Origin: Coprobacter tertius
GTDB lineage: Bacteria > Bacteroidota > Bacteroidia > Bacteroidales > Coprobacteraceae
NCBI RefSeq assembly: GCF_024330105.1
Contig: NZ_JANDHW010000003.1
Location: 62,001 to 126,000 of the forward strand
DNA length: 64,000 nt
Direction: 5' to 3'
The position numbers and the translations under genes are program-made. Below the pieces are notes generated by a model. The model had not been told where the DNA came from, did not search any database, and saw only the letters and a list, made by a program, of their open reading frames with translations. The number at the start of each line of letters is the position of its first letter. Position 1 is the stretch's first letter. This document shows positions 42,058 to 51,997 of the stretch, piece by piece.

Positions 42058-43356
42058 ATGATAAAGAACAGAGTTGATATTATTACTTTGGGTTGTTCTA
42101 AAAACTTGGTCGATTCAGAACAGTTGATGCGACAGTTCGAAGCTGCAGGGTATATTGTGAAGCATGATTCCGATAAAGTTTCGGGTGAAATCGTAGTTAT
42201 CAATACTTGCGGATTTATTGGGGATGCTAAGGAAGAGTCGATTAATATGATCTTGAATTTCGTGCAAGCGAAAGCCCAAAAAAAGATACGCAAACTTTTC
42301 GTAATGGGATGTCTTTCGGAAAGGTTTATGACCGACTTAAATCAAGAGATACCCGAAGTAGATAAATTTTATGGAAAATTTGATTGGAAACAGTTGATTA
42401 CCGATTTGGGTAAACCCTATCGTGACGATCTACGCTATGAGAGGATTCTTACCACTCCCCCGCATTATGCTTACATAAAAATAGCCGAGGGGTGTGATCG
42501 GTGTTGTTCTTATTGTGCGATTCCTATTATTACCGGGCGTTATCAATCTCGCCCTATGGAAGAGATAGAGGAAGAAGTAAAGCTAATGATTTCTGAGGGA
42601 GTAAAAGAATTTCAAATCATTGCACAAGATCTTACCTATTACGGGAAAGATTTATACAAAACGTGGAAATTACCTGAACTCATCGATCGTTTAGCTATGA
42701 TTCCCGGTGTCGAATGGTTGCGTCTTCATTATGCTTATCCTGCTAAATTCCCGTATGAATTATTAGCTGTTATGCGTAAGCATGATAATGTATGTAAATA
42801 CCTCGATATTGCTTTACAGCACATAAGTGATAATATGCTTTCTCGAATGCATCGTAATGTAACTAAAGAGGAAACTTATGCATTGCTGAAACGTATACGT
42901 GAGGAAGTGCCCGGTATTCATATACGTACGACGTTAATGGTCGGATATCCCGGAGAAAGTGAATCTGATTTTGAGGAGCTTAAGGAGTTTGTACGGGAAA
43001 TGCGTTTCGAAAGAATGGGTGCGTTTGCTTATTCTGAAGAGGAAGGAACATATTCTGCTATACATTATGTCGATGATATTTCTGAAGAAATAAAACAAAA
43101 AAGACTCGATGATCTAATGGCTTTACAGGAAAAAATCGCAGCAGAAATAAATGCGGAAAAAGTAGGACGTAGAATGAATGTGATAATCGATCGTGAAGAA
43201 GTCGACTATTATGTAGGGCGTACCGAGTTTGATTCTCCCGAAGTGGATCCTGAAGTTTTGATAGAAAAGACGATGGAGTTGCACATAGGAGAATTTTACC
43301 TTGTGGAAATTACAGGTGCACAAACATTCGAGTTGATAGGTCATGTTATAAAATAA
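42058..43356 (+). CDS. rimO: Ribosomal protein S12 methylthiotransferase RimO
   Basis: 432 aa methylthiotransferase. The N-terminal UPF0004 domain begins ITLGCSKNLVDSEQL with cluster cysteines. The radical SAM domain has C146-x3-C150-x2-C153 (GCDRCCSYCAIP). The C-terminal TRAM domain spans about 365-432. It adds a beta-methylthio group to an aspartate of ribosomal protein S12. The TRAM region and GKFDWKQLITDLG favour RimO over MiaB. The men genes follow 12 bases later on the same strand, so read-through into them is likely. Confidence 0.95.
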   Translation: MIKNRVDIITLGCSKNLVDSEQLMRQFEAAGYIVKHDSDKVSGEIVVINTCGFIGDAKEESINMILNFVQAKAQKKIRKLFVMGCLSERFMTDLNQEIPEVDKFYGKFDWKQLITDLGKPYRDDLRYERILTTPPHYAYIKIAEGCDRCCSYCAIPIITGRYQSRPMEEIEEEVKLMISEGVKEFQIIAQDLTYYGKDLYKTWKLPELIDRLAMIPGVEWLRLHYAYPAKFPYELLAVMRKHDNVCKYLDIALQHISDNMLSRMHRNVTKEETYALLKRIREEVPGIHIRTTLMVGYPGESESDFEELKEFVREMRFERMGAFAYSEEEGTYSAIHYVDDISEEIKQKRLDDLMALQEKIAAEINAEKVGRRMNVIIDREEVDYYVGRTEFDSPEVDPEVLIEKTMELHIGEFYLVEITGAQTFELIGHVIK

Positions 43357-43368
43357 TTTCCGTTGTAT

Positions 43369-44469
43369 ATGAAGAGTGCCATATCCGAAATATCTGTAAT
43401 CGATAAAGCTATTTCTTTATGTCTGTCTCGCGGAATCCCTTTTTATATTTACAGATTACCCGGAAGTGAAGTGATCGTTTTTGGAGCTCAAACATCTGTA
43501 TTTGTCGAAGAAATGGGTGAAATAGGAGCTTATATTGAAGAAAAAGGGTTCTTATTTTCACCATTCGATATTTTAGATTCTTGCCCGGTGTATTTTCTTA
43601 AAGGAGATTATAATTTAGATACTCCTGATTTACTTTTTAAGTTGTCGAGTATCGGAAAATCTGTTGATTGGCCCCTTTACAAAGGAGAGGACATTACACA
43701 AGATGAATATTACGAGCAGGTAGAACATTGGATAAAATTATTTGAAACTACTGATTTACGGAAAGCGGTATTATCACGTACCCGTACAATTTTTTGCGAT
43801 GGCGAAAAAGTTGCACTGAAAATATTCGATAAAATGGCTGCTCGTTATCCTCAGGCGTTTGTTTACATGGTTTATATTCCCGGTAAGGCTTTATGGGCAG
43901 GGGCGACTCCGGAGACTTTTGTGAGACAAAATGATGATTATCTCGAGGTGATGTCTCTTGCAGGGACTAAAAAAGCGGATGATACCACTTCTTGGGGGCA
44001 AAAAGATCGTGAAGAGCAACAAATCGTTACCGAATATATCGGAGAAAAGTTTTTGTCGACTTTTGGAAAGAAGCCTTGTTTGAAAGGACCTTTTGTACGT
44101 AAAGCCGGAACGGTTTCTCATCTGTGCACGATCTTGCGTTCAGAAGGTAGAAGCCCGTTGAATATTGTGTCTTCATTGGTAAAAGAACTGCATCCTACTC
44201 CTGCTGTCGGAGGTTATCCTTTGAATAAGGCAATAACTCTTATTAAAAATACCGAAAAACATGAAAGAAGGTATTATGCCGGTTATTTAGGCCCTGTATA
44301 TGGTGATGGGACGTTCGATTTATTTGTAAATTTGCGTTGTATGGAAATATTCGGTAATGCTGTTCGGATATATGTAGGAGGCGGTATTACTGCGTTATCG
44401 CAGCCTGAGGCCGAATGGAATGAAACAGAGATAAAATCACGGACATTACTCGATGTAATCGGTATTTGA
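43369..44469 (+). CDS. menF: Isochorismate synthase
   Basis: 366 aa, chorismate-binding fold that converts chorismate to isochorismate, the first step of menaquinone synthesis. Visible: KAVLSRTRTI, FVYMVYIPGKALWAGATPET, the VMSLAGTKKADD loop, AGTVSHLCTILR, LVKELHPTPAVGGYP with the catalytic Glu-His, and the C-terminal RIYVGGGITALSQPEAEWNE metal site. The start at 43369 (ATG) is preferred over an in-frame TTG at 43363. It is the first gene of menF-menD-menB-menC-menE. Confidence 0.94.
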   Translation: MKSAISEISVIDKAISLCLSRGIPFYIYRLPGSEVIVFGAQTSVFVEEMGEIGAYIEEKGFLFSPFDILDSCPVYFLKGDYNLDTPDLLFKLSSIGKSVDWPLYKGEDITQDEYYEQVEHWIKLFETTDLRKAVLSRTRTIFCDGEKVALKIFDKMAARYPQAFVYMVYIPGKALWAGATPETFVRQNDDYLEVMSLAGTKKADDTTSWGQKDREEQQIVTEYIGEKFLSTFGKKPCLKGPFVRKAGTVSHLCTILRSEGRSPLNIVSSLVKELHPTPAVGGYPLNKAITLIKNTEKHERRYYAGYLGPVYGDGTFDLFVNLRCMEIFGNAVRIYVGGGITALSQPEAEWNETEIKSRTLLDVIGI

Positions 44470-44508
44470 TGACTTTTTTAGTATCTGTAATATTAGATTA
44501 ATTTTGAT

Positions 44509-46194
44509 ATGGAATATTCCGAAAAGGAAGGTTGTAGAATATTGGTGGAAGTGTTGGCTGCAAAAGGAGTTAAAAGGGTCGTCCTTTCTCCGGGGTCGCG
44601 AAATGCTCCATTGATCGTATCGTTTGCTCGTTGTGATAAATTTGAAAAATTTATAGTACTTGACGAACGAAGTGCGGCTTTTATGGCATTGGGTATGTCT
44701 CAGCAAACTGAAGAACCTGTTGCTCTAGTATGTACTTCGGGTACGGCATTACTAAATTATGCACCGGCGGTGGCAGAAGCCTATTATCAGCGTATTCCGT
44801 TAATCATTATTTCAGCCGACAGACCTCCGGAATGGATCGATCAAGACGATAGCCAAACAATACGGCAATTCGGAATTTTTGGCAATTTCGTCAGGTCGTC
44901 TTATATTTTACCCGCTGAAATTACTTGTGACGACGAACGTTGGTATGTAAATCGTATTGTAAATGATGCTATAAATACAGCTTTGCAAAGAGTAAAAGGT
45001 CCGGTTCATATCGATGTTCCCTTACGTGAGCCACTATACGGGGTAAAAGAATATAACACCTGTATGAGTGAACGAATAATAAGTCATTTCGGTTCGGAAG
45101 AGTGTTTGTCAGCTGATACGATGAACACTTTTGCATCTTACTTTAATCGTACAGAAAAAGTATTGATATTGGCTTCTTTTTCGAGTCCCGATAAGACTTT
45201 AAATAATGTTTTATCGATATTATCGAAAAAAGATAATGTTGTTGTGTTTACCGAAACGATTTCTAATTTATCTTCTTCCGGTTTTATCCCGACTATCGAT
45301 CGGGTTTTATCGGCTATGACCGATGAGGAAAAAAAAGCGTTTTCTCCCGATTTATTAATTACATTCGGAGGATCTTTGGTATCGAGAATGGTAAAAAAAT
45401 GGTTGCGGGATAATCCACCCAAAGAACATTGGAATCTTAATTCCGAAAAGCATTTTGTGGATACGATGAAATGTTTATCGTCACAGATTTCCATTTTGCC
45501 CTCGTCATTCTTTACGGGCCTACGGCCATTGCTTACAGTGACTAAAAGTAATTATGCGATAAAATGGGAAGAGATACGGAGCCGGGCCGCTCGCTCGCAT
45601 AATAAATATATATCTGAAATTCCGTGGTGTGACTTAAAAGCTTTTTCTATTTTATTGCCGTTGTTACCTTCAGGTGTACGTTTGCAACTTTCTAATAGTA
45701 CTCCTGTCCGCTATGCCCAATTATTTGAATATTCCCAAATAGAACGTTGCGATTCTAATCGGGGAACGAGCGGTATCGATGGAGCTACTTCTACTGCTGT
45801 GGGAGCTGCAGCGGTTACTCCCGGTGTTACTGTGTTCATAACAGGAGATATGGGCTTTTTATACGATTCTAACGCCTTATGGAATCGATATATTTCACCT
45901 CGTTTGAAGATTATCGTGATGTGTAATGGGGGAGGAAGTATTTTCCGGTTTATTCCGGGACCATCTGAATTGCCCGAACTGGAATCCTATTTTGAAACTC
46001 ATAGAGATGTAGATGTGGAAGGACTTGCAAGTCTGAACGGATTTAAATTTTTTAAGGCAGATTCGGAGACTTCATTGAAATCGGTATTGCCTGCTTTTTT
46101 CGATGAAAAGGAAAAGCCGGTGATACTTGCTATTGAGACTCCCCGTGAATTGAACGCCGAAATATTACGTGGATATTTTAAAAGAAACCAATAA
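44509..46194 (+). CDS. menD: SEPHCHC synthase (2-succinyl-5-enolpyruvyl-6-hydroxy-3-cyclohexene-1-carboxylate synthase)
   Basis: 561 aa thiamine-diphosphate enzyme that adds the succinic-semialdehyde unit from 2-oxoglutarate to isochorismate. N-terminal Pyr domain: [55 protein letters not shown] and [10 protein letters not shown]-terminal PP domain: [17 protein letters not shown] and [14 protein letters not shown] with the diphosphate/metal GDM motif, then [13 protein letters not shown]. It lies 39 bases after menF and 14 bases before menB. The menH step (pyruvate elimination) has no gene in this window. Confidence 0.96.
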   Translation: MEYSEKEGCRILVEVLAAKGVKRVVLSPGSRNAPLIVSFARCDKFEKFIVLDERSAAFMALGMSQQTEEPVALVCTSGTALLNYAPAVAEAYYQRIPLIIISADRPPEWIDQDDSQTIRQFGIFGNFVRSSYILPAEITCDDERWYVNRIVNDAINTALQRVKGPVHIDVPLREPLYGVKEYNTCMSERIISHFGSEECLSADTMNTFASYFNRTEKVLILASFSSPDKTLNNVLSILSKKDNVVVFTETISNLSSSGFIPTIDRVLSAMTDEEKKAFSPDLLITFGGSLVSRMVKKWLRDNPPKEHWNLNSEKHFVDTMKCLSSQISILPSSFFTGLRPLLTVTKSNYAIKWEEIRSRAARSHNKYISEIPWCDLKAFSILLPLLPSGVRLQLSNSTPVRYAQLFEYSQIERCDSNRGTSGIDGATSTAVGAAAVTPGVTVFITGDMGFLYDSNALWNRYISPRLKIIVMCNGGGSIFRFIPGPSELPELESYFETHRDVDVEGLASLNGFKFFKADSETSLKSVLPAFFDEKEKPVILAIETPRELNAEILRGYFKRNQ

Positions 46195-46208
46195 AACCGA
46201 TAAATACT

Positions 46209-47033
46209 ATGGCTGTAAGAGAATGGCAGAAAATAAAAGATTACGAAGACATAAAATTTGAATTCTTCGAAGGAATCGCGAAAATTACGATTAATCGTCC
46301 GGAAGTTTATAATGCTTTCCGACCGCAAACGAACTTTGAAATGCTCGATGCAATGACGATTTGCCGAGAACGTAATGATATAGGAGTTATCGTTTTAACT
46401 GGGGCTGGCGATAAAGCTTTTTGTTCCGGTGGTGATCAGAAGGTAAAAGGGATAGGCGGATATCTCGATGAAAACGGGGTACCTCGTCTTAATGTCCTTG
46501 ATTTGCATAAAGCGATACGATCTATTCCTAAGCCGGTAATTGCAATGGTAAACGGATATGCGATAGGTGGAGGACATGTTTTACATGTGGTATGTGATTT
46601 AACGATTGCTTCTGAAAATGCGAGATTCGGACAGACCGGCCCCAAAGTCGGCAGTTTTGACGGTGGTTTCGGATCGTCTTATCTTGCTCGTTGTGTCGGT
46701 CAGAAAAAAGTTCGGGAGATATGGTTTCTATGTCGACAATATACGGCTAAGGAAGCAGAAGAAATGGGAATGGTAAACAAAGTTGTTCCTTTCGAGAGAC
46801 TTGAAGAGGAAACAGTAGATTGGTGTAAAACTATTTTGCAGCGTAGCCCGATGGCAATAAGAATGATAAAAAGAGCTTTGAATGCTGAACTCGACGGACA
46901 ACGAGGATTGATGGAGTTTGCCGGAGACGCGACTCTTATGTATTATCTTATGGAAGAAGCGCAGGAAGGGAAAAATGCCTTTCTTGAAAAACGTGATCCT
47001 GATTTTCAGAAATTCCCTAAATTTCCCGGATAA
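46209..47033 (+). CDS. menB: 1,4-dihydroxy-2-naphthoyl-CoA synthase
   Basis: 274 aa crotonase-fold enzyme that closes the second ring from o-succinylbenzoyl-CoA. It has [11 protein letters not shown] oxyanion-hole residues, [18 protein letters not shown], and [17 protein letters not shown]. The Q-T-G arrangement and the downstream [10 protein letters not shown] tryptophan match the bicarbonate-dependent (type I) group, as in E. coli. The C-terminal ends [13 protein letters not shown]. The order menB before menC and menE in one transcript is conserved here. Confidence 0.96.
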   Translation: MAVREWQKIKDYEDIKFEFFEGIAKITINRPEVYNAFRPQTNFEMLDAMTICRERNDIGVIVLTGAGDKAFCSGGDQKVKGIGGYLDENGVPRLNVLDLHKAIRSIPKPVIAMVNGYAIGGGHVLHVVCDLTIASENARFGQTGPKVGSFDGGFGSSYLARCVGQKKVREIWFLCRQYTAKEAEEMGMVNKVVPFERLEEETVDWCKTILQRSPMAIRMIKRALNAELDGQRGLMEFAGDATLMYYLMEEAQEGKNAFLEKRDPDFQKFPKFPG

Positions 47034-47039
47034 TTCGTG

Positions 47040-48089
47040 ATGCTGGAAGCAACTTATTGTAGGTATATTCTCGATTTTAAGACTCCCGGGGGAACCTCGA
47101 GAGGAGTATTGAAACAAAAGGAGACTTTTTTCATTAAGGTTTGGAATAAGGAATTTCCCGAATGTTTCGGTATAGGAGAGTGTGCCGTTTTTAGAGGATT
47201 GAGTGCTGATGATTATCCTGATTATGAAGGTCGTTTAAGTAAATTGTGTAGTGAGATAAATGAAACTACTCCCGATCGGTTATCTGGCTGGAGTTCATTG
47301 AAATTTGGGCTTGAAACAGCTCTTGCCGATTTGCAGAATGGGGGAACACGGTGTATTTTTAATTCGGATTTTATAAAAAGAAATGTGCCGATAGAGATAA
47401 ACGGCTTGGTATGGATGGGCGATAAAGAGACGATGCGGAAACGTATAGAGGAAAAATTGAATGCAGGTTTTCGGTGTATAAAACTTAAAATTGGTGCTAT
47501 CGATTTCGAATCGGAGCTTTCTTTATTAAATACTATCCGTTCTCGTTTTGGTTGTGATTCTGTAGAATTACGAGTCGATGCAAACGGTGCCTTTTCATCG
47601 GAAGAAGCGCCTGCTCGTCTCGAAGCATTGTCACGCTATGCACTGCATTCTATCGAACAACCTATTCGTCGGGGACAATGGGATGCATTGAAGATTTTGT
47701 GCCGTAATACGCCGATTCCTATCGCTCTTGATGAGGAGTTGATTGGTTTAGACGATAAAATAATGAAAGAAGATATGCTGCGTTATGTAAACCCTCAGTA
47801 TGTTGTTCTGAAGCCGGCTTTAGTCGGCGGTTTTTCCGGTGCTTCCGAATGGATAGAATTGGCAGTGAGACATCAGGTCGGATGGTGGGTGACTTCAGCT
47901 CTCGAATCGAATATAGGGTTGAATGCTATTGCTCAATTTACAAGTAGTTATCATCCCGTGATTCCACAAGGATTAGGGACGGGGATGTTATATACCAATA
48001 ATATTGTTTCACCACTCAGGCAAGAAGGATCTGTATTGACTCTCGATCCTCTCGCCGGGTGGGATTTTTCGAGATTGAAATGGAAATAA
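47040..48089 (+). CDS. menC: o-Succinylbenzoate synthase
   Basis: 349 aa enolase-superfamily dehydratase turning SHCHC into o-succinylbenzoate. Barrel motifs: CIKLKIG with the two catalytic lysines, LRVDANGAF, SIEQPI, IALDEELIG for metal binding, and VVLKPALVGGFSG with the opposite lysine. The N-terminal capping domain starts EATYCRYILDFKTPGGTS. An in-frame GTG at 47037 is possible, but the adjacent ATG at 47040 is more likely. The last 10 bases overlap the menE start. Confidence 0.93.
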   Translation: MLEATYCRYILDFKTPGGTSRGVLKQKETFFIKVWNKEFPECFGIGECAVFRGLSADDYPDYEGRLSKLCSEINETTPDRLSGWSSLKFGLETALADLQNGGTRCIFNSDFIKRNVPIEINGLVWMGDKETMRKRIEEKLNAGFRCIKLKIGAIDFESELSLLNTIRSRFGCDSVELRVDANGAFSSEEAPARLEALSRYALHSIEQPIRRGQWDALKILCRNTPIPIALDEELIGLDDKIMKEDMLRYVNPQYVVLKPALVGGFSGASEWIELAVRHQVGWWVTSALESNIGLNAIAQFTSSYHPVIPQGLGTGMLYTNNIVSPLRQEGSVLTLDPLAGWDFSRLKWK

Positions 48090-49102
48090 GACTGAATGGG
48101 ATAGTGTGCCGTTCGGCAGATGAATGCGCAGAAGTTGCAAATGAAGAAATTGCCCGATTTTATTGTGAATGGAACAATACTTTGCCGTATGTCTTAGGAC
48201 GTACGTCGGGTTCTACCGGTAATCCCAAAGAAATTAAGCTTATAAAAGCTGATATGGAGGCTTCTGCACGACTGACAAATGAATTTTTCGGGATAACGGA
48301 TGAAACAACGATGCTATTGTGTCTTTCTCCGTCATATATTGCGGGAAAGATGATGATGGTGCGGGCAATGATTTCCGGTGCCGACCTTCAGGTAGTTTCT
48401 CCCTCTTCATCTCCTTTATCGAGTTTAAAACGCATTCCGGATTTTGCCGCTATGGTTCCTATGCAGGTACAGTGTTCGTTAAATGAATCAGAGACGCGTG
48501 AAAAATTGGCCGGTATCGGTTCTCTTATTATCGGCGGGGCTCCGGTTACACCTGCTCTGGAAACTTCTTTACAAACGTTGCCTGTAAAATGTTATGCTAC
48601 TTATGGTATGACAGAAACCGTTTCGCATATAGCTTTACGTGATCTCGGATTTACAGATACTCCGTACCAGGCACTCGGGGAGGTTACATTTGAAATAGAT
48701 GATCGTGGGTGTCTTATAATAAATACTCCGCATCTAAGTTGTTCCCGATTTGTTACTAATGATGAGGTTCGGTTAAAAGACGCACGTCGTTTTCATTGGT
48801 TGGGACGGCATGATAATGTAGTTAATTCGGGAGGTGTGAAACTTTTTCCGGAAGAAATTGAGCAGAAAATCTCGGAATGTATAAAGCGTCGTTACTTTGT
48901 TATGGGAAAACCCGATTTAAGATTGGGTGAAAAACTCGTTCTTATTATAGAGGGTGAGGAGATGCCCCCGGATGAAATTTTAAGGCTACAATCTGATATG
49001 GAACGAATACTTATTCCTTATCAACGTCCTAAAGAAATATTATTTATATCCCGTTTTAAGGAGACCTATTCGGGTAAAGTAATTCGTGATATTCAGGAAT
49101 AG
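48080..49102 (+). CDS. menE: o-Succinylbenzoate-CoA ligase, compact form
   Basis: 340 aa from the ATG at 48080, an adenylate-forming enzyme activating o-succinylbenzoate with CoA. Visible: LGRTSGSTGNPKEI (P-loop, A3), LSPSYIAGKMM, GGAPVTPALE, ATYGMTETVSHIAL (A5), a WLGRHDNVVNSGGVKLFPEEIE hinge region, and a C-terminal SGKVIR-type lysine segment. It is about 100 residues shorter than E. coli MenE and lacks much of the N-terminal domain. An in-frame GTG at 48059 lies inside menC; ATG is preferred. The stop overlaps the end of the convergent nhaC-like gene by 10 bases. Confidence 0.9.
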   Translation: MEIRLNGIVCRSADECAEVANEEIARFYCEWNNTLPYVLGRTSGSTGNPKEIKLIKADMEASARLTNEFFGITDETTMLLCLSPSYIAGKMMMVRAMISGADLQVVSPSSSPLSSLKRIPDFAAMVPMQVQCSLNESETREKLAGIGSLIIGGAPVTPALETSLQTLPVKCYATYGMTETVSHIALRDLGFTDTPYQALGEVTFEIDDRGCLIINTPHLSCSRFVTNDEVRLKDARRFHWLGRHDNVVNSGGVKLFPEEIEQKISECIKRRYFVMGKPDLRLGEKLVLIIEGEEMPPDEILRLQSDMERILIPYQRPKEILFISRFKETYSGKVIRDIQE

Positions 49103-50394
49103 CGTTTGGGATATCGAAATAATATCGATAATAAAGCGCATATTCCCATTAGCATGGGATAATAAAGATATTTGATGATGGCAAGCGGGGATACTGCCGC
49201 TAATGAAGCCGCCATTAGCATTTGAGCCCCATACGGTATAATCCCCTGTATGAGACATGAAAAAGTATCGAGTATGCTGGCCGATTTTCTTTTATCGACT
49301 CCGAAACGGTCTGCTATGTCTTTAGCAATACCACCTACAGTAATAATAGCGATTGTATTATTTGCCGTACAAAGATTGGCAAAGCCGACTAATCCTGCAA
49401 TACTCATTTCGGCACCTCGCTTAGAATTTATTCGTTTGGTTAATTTTATGATAATATAATTTATACCACCGTTAAAACGAATCATTTCCAGCATTCCTCC
49501 GGCCATTAATGTAATAATAATGAGTTCTCCCATTCCTGAGATACCTTCACCCATAGATCCTACCCATCCGAAAAATGAAAATCCTCCGGTAATCAAACCT
49601 GTAATACCGGTAGATAGTATTCCCAATATTAGTACGACCATCACATTGACTCCGGCGATAGCCGTACCTAAAACAATCAGATAAGGTACTACTTTAGGCC
49701 AATGAATAGCTGTAATTTCGGAGGGTGAATGTACATGTAACCCGGCAAAGATATAGTAAATAAGTACTAAAATTGCGGCAGGTACTACAATCATGCTGTT
49801 TACTTTGAATTTATCTTTCATCAAACACCCTTGCGTTTTGGTTGCGGCAATTGTCGTATCGGAAATAAAAGAGAGATTGTCTCCGAAAAAAGCCCCTCCG
49901 GCTACGATCGCAGTGATAAACGGTACATCTAATCCTGTTCTCTGGGCGATACCGACAGCAACGGGAGTAAGAGCGACAATTGTTCCTACCGATGTTCCAA
50001 CCGAAAGAGAGATAAAGCAAGACGCGATAAAGAGCCCCGCCAACAAAAGGTTATCGGGTAGTATATGCAATGTAAGATTTACAGTAGCATCAATAGCTCC
50101 CATAGATTTAGCTGATTGAGCAAATGCCCCTGCCAGAATGAATATCCATATCATCAGCAGAATATTTCCGTTAGCAGCTCCTCCCGAAAAGTGAGCGATG
50201 CGTTCGCTTATCGATTTTCCTTGTGAAATTGCAATAGAAAAAGCCGATGCGATAAGAAAAGCTACAGTAATAGGGACTTTGTAAAAATCATTTACGATTA
50301 TCGAGGTAACGACATATACTCCCAAGAAAACAAACAAGGGACTTAATGCCCAAAAACTGGCTTTATGGGGTTGAGTCAGATCATCGTTCATCAT
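49093..50394 (-). CDS. NhaC-type Na+/H+ antiporter
   Basis: 433 aa from the chosen ATG at 50394 (50391 is an equal alternative). About 11-12 membrane helices. Family features are GGAANGNILLMIWIFILAGAFAQSAKSMGA, VGTSVGTIVALTPVAVGIA, ITAIVAGGAFFGDNLSFISDTTIAATKTQG, and NLCTANNTIAIITVGG, typical of the NhaC/IT superfamily. It exchanges Na+ for protons across the inner membrane; substrate range (a dicarboxylate or malate-lactate variant) is not fixed by sequence. The frame is open to 50463, but the 23 extra N-terminal residues are poorly hydrophobic and unlike the family. Confidence 0.88.
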   Translation of the reverse strand: MMNDDLTQPHKASFWALSPLFVFLGVYVVTSIIVNDFYKVPITVAFLIASAFSIAISQGKSISERIAHFSGGAANGNILLMIWIFILAGAFAQSAKSMGAIDATVNLTLHILPDNLLLAGLFIASCFISLSVGTSVGTIVALTPVAVGIAQRTGLDVPFITAIVAGGAFFGDNLSFISDTTIAATKTQGCLMKDKFKVNSMIVVPAAILVLIYYIFAGLHVHSPSEITAIHWPKVVPYLIVLGTAIAGVNVMVVLILGILSTGITGLITGGFSFFGWVGSMGEGISGMGELIIITLMAGGMLEMIRFNGGINYIIIKLTKRINSKRGAEMSIAGLVGFANLCTANNTIAIITVGGIAKDIADRFGVDKRKSASILDTFSCLIQGIIPYGAQMLMAASLAAVSPLAIIKYLYYPMLMGICALLSILFRYPKRYS

Positions 50395-50574
50395 ATTTTT
50401 TTTATTAAAACACCGGATAATGAATAAAAGTTGAACTTTTGGGTTCATCTTCATTTTAAGCATTATTTTTTATAATATGCCAAGATAGATCTTATTGTAT
50501 TTAGCGGCTCTTATTTTAAAGATGTACGAATATACTACTAAAAAATAGGAAATTAATATGACGTAAAAGAAATA

Positions 50575-51582
50575 TTACTTTGAGGATATTTTTATGGAAT
50601 TTTTTGTTTTCTCATGTATTTTTTGATAAGCATTTCTTTGATTGTTTTCGATTTTGCGAACTGTTTTCAAAACTTTGTGAGTATATATTTTTCCATAAGA
50701 ATTTACTGTAATAGAAGCATATGTAATAAATATTAATATTGCTAAAGCCGCTAATATTTTTTTTAAGGGTTGGTAACGTAATAAGAACCCGGATAGAGCC
50801 AGAATTAAATAGCAAATATATATCCATAGCGTATTAGCCGATCTTTCATAGTATTCGAGGAGATAGCGTTGTAAAACAGTTGAATTTTCGGCAAGTCTTG
50901 TAGCTTGTTGGTATAAAATGTTATTTTGTATTGTACACAGGCTATCATTACTTATTGTCGTTTTTTCAGCGTATCGATATTCTACCCCTAAATCATGCAG
51001 ATGATAAGTTTTATAGGCTTCTGTCGCCATGCTGTCCGGTAATTGTAAAAGAGTTTGTCTGCATGCGTTTATATTCGATCGGTAGATATTTTTTAATGAA
51101 TCGATGCGAAATAAGATTTTGTGTTTAGGTAATGTACTGGGGAAGTCAGATAAAAATTCGTCTATATTTACAGAAAAATCATATTCTATATTTTGAGGTG
51201 ATCCGTATTCTTTTATTTCGATATATTGTTTTACCGAGGCAGCCATTATATGTTCGCGTAGATACCAATCATAAAAATAAATTCCTATCGATAGCGGAAT
51301 GATAATGATTAATCCCTTTGCTAAGGATTTGAAGAAAAAACTCCATTTCAGACTATTTAATCGCCAGAAAGTTAAAAAAGTAGCGACAGAAATACTGTTG
51401 CAGACAAGGGCTGTAAGCAAGCCAGTTACAGTTAAAAGGCAAACAAACAATGCTTTTCTGATGGGTATGTTTAGTAATATAAATTCATCGATTCGATCGA
51501 TATAGTTTGCTATACATGAAAGTATAAAAAGTATGACAAATGTAATAACGGAATATTTTGTGAATTTGCTAAAACTTTTCAT
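50575..51582 (-). CDS. Membrane protein of unknown function, 3TM-soluble-2TM layout
   Basis: 335 aa, not recognised. Hydrophobic helices at about residues 11-28, 42-70 and 88-106, a soluble stretch of about 140 residues (110-250) predicted outside the cytoplasm, then two helices in the C-terminal part, and a basic tail (KIHEKTKNSIKISSK). The arrangement recalls LptF/LptG permeases, which have three helices, a jellyroll and three helices, but the sequence shows no clear motif of that family. It stands alone on the minus strand, with AT-rich flanks (111 bases to nhaC, 193 to the tRNA-Thr terminator). Confidence 0.7.
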   Translation of the reverse strand: MKSFSKFTKYSVITFVILFILSCIANYIDRIDEFILLNIPIRKALFVCLLTVTGLLTALVCNSISVATFLTFWRLNSLKWSFFFKSLAKGLIIIIPLSIGIYFYDWYLREHIMAASVKQYIEIKEYGSPQNIEYDFSVNIDEFLSDFPSTLPKHKILFRIDSLKNIYRSNINACRQTLLQLPDSMATEAYKTYHLHDLGVEYRYAEKTTISNDSLCTIQNNILYQQATRLAENSTVLQRYLLEYYERSANTLWIYICYLILALSGFLLRYQPLKKILAALAILIFITYASITVNSYGKIYTHKVLKTVRKIENNQRNAYQKIHEKTKNSIKISSK

Positions 51583-51774
51583 ATAACAATGAATCTATTG
51601 ATTAATGAATTATATTGTGCTGTTAAATTTTTAAATTGTATTAATAGTTAGCATCAAATATTTTCTATTACGAAAATCAATAACTATCTTATTAATTGAT
51701 CAATGGCAGAAAAGGCTATTGTTCTTTATCTGTTGAGATTATATAAAAAGATATTTGAAACAGAAAAATAAATA

Positions 51775-51809
51775 AAAATACGACAAACATTAAGTGTTTG
51801 CCGTATTTT
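51775..51809 (-). terminator. Terminator of tRNA-Thr
   Basis: 15-bp stem with one wobble position, 51775-51789 with 51795-51809, 5-base loop. On the minus strand it follows the tRNA by 6 bases and is followed by T-rich sequence. Confidence 0.7.
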
Positions 51810-51815
51810 GGTAAG

Positions 51816-51888
51816 AGCCGCAAGCCGGAATCGAACCGGCGACCTTTTCATTACGAGTGAAACGCTCTACCGACTGAGCTATTGCGGC
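51816..51888 (-). tRNA. tRNA-Thr, anticodon CGT
   Basis: Complete cloverleaf of 73 nt on the minus strand: 7-bp acceptor stem GCCGCAA with TTGCGGC, D-stem GCTC/GAGC, anticodon stem TTTCA/TGAAA with loop CTCGTAA (anticodon CGT, reads ACG), T-arm GCCGG-TTCGATT-CCGGC. Discriminator base T. The CCA end is not encoded. Confidence 0.97.
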
Positions 51889-51898
51889 GAAAACGGTG

Positions 51899-51929
51899 CA
51901 AAGGTAAACTTTTTAGTTTGTTATTTCAA
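51899..51929 (-). promoter_or_regulatory. Promoter of tRNA-Thr
   Basis: Minus-strand TTG at 51929-51927, 20 bases, TACCTTTG at 51906-51899, about 10 bases before the mature 5' end. Full -33/-7 match. Confidence 0.7.
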
Positions 51930-51931
51930 GA

Positions 51932-51970
51932 AAAGAGCGGTAAAATTTTATTACTTTTTTACCGCTCTTT
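51932..51970 (-). terminator. Terminator of the DUF4270 gene
   Basis: 14-bp perfect stem, 51932-51945 with 51957-51970, 27 bases beyond the DUF4270 stop. It overlaps the start of the tRNA-Thr promoter region, so the two transcription units are separated by only a few bases. Confidence 0.75.
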
Positions 51971-51997
51971 ATATATTCGTTTTTTAATTGTTGATTA

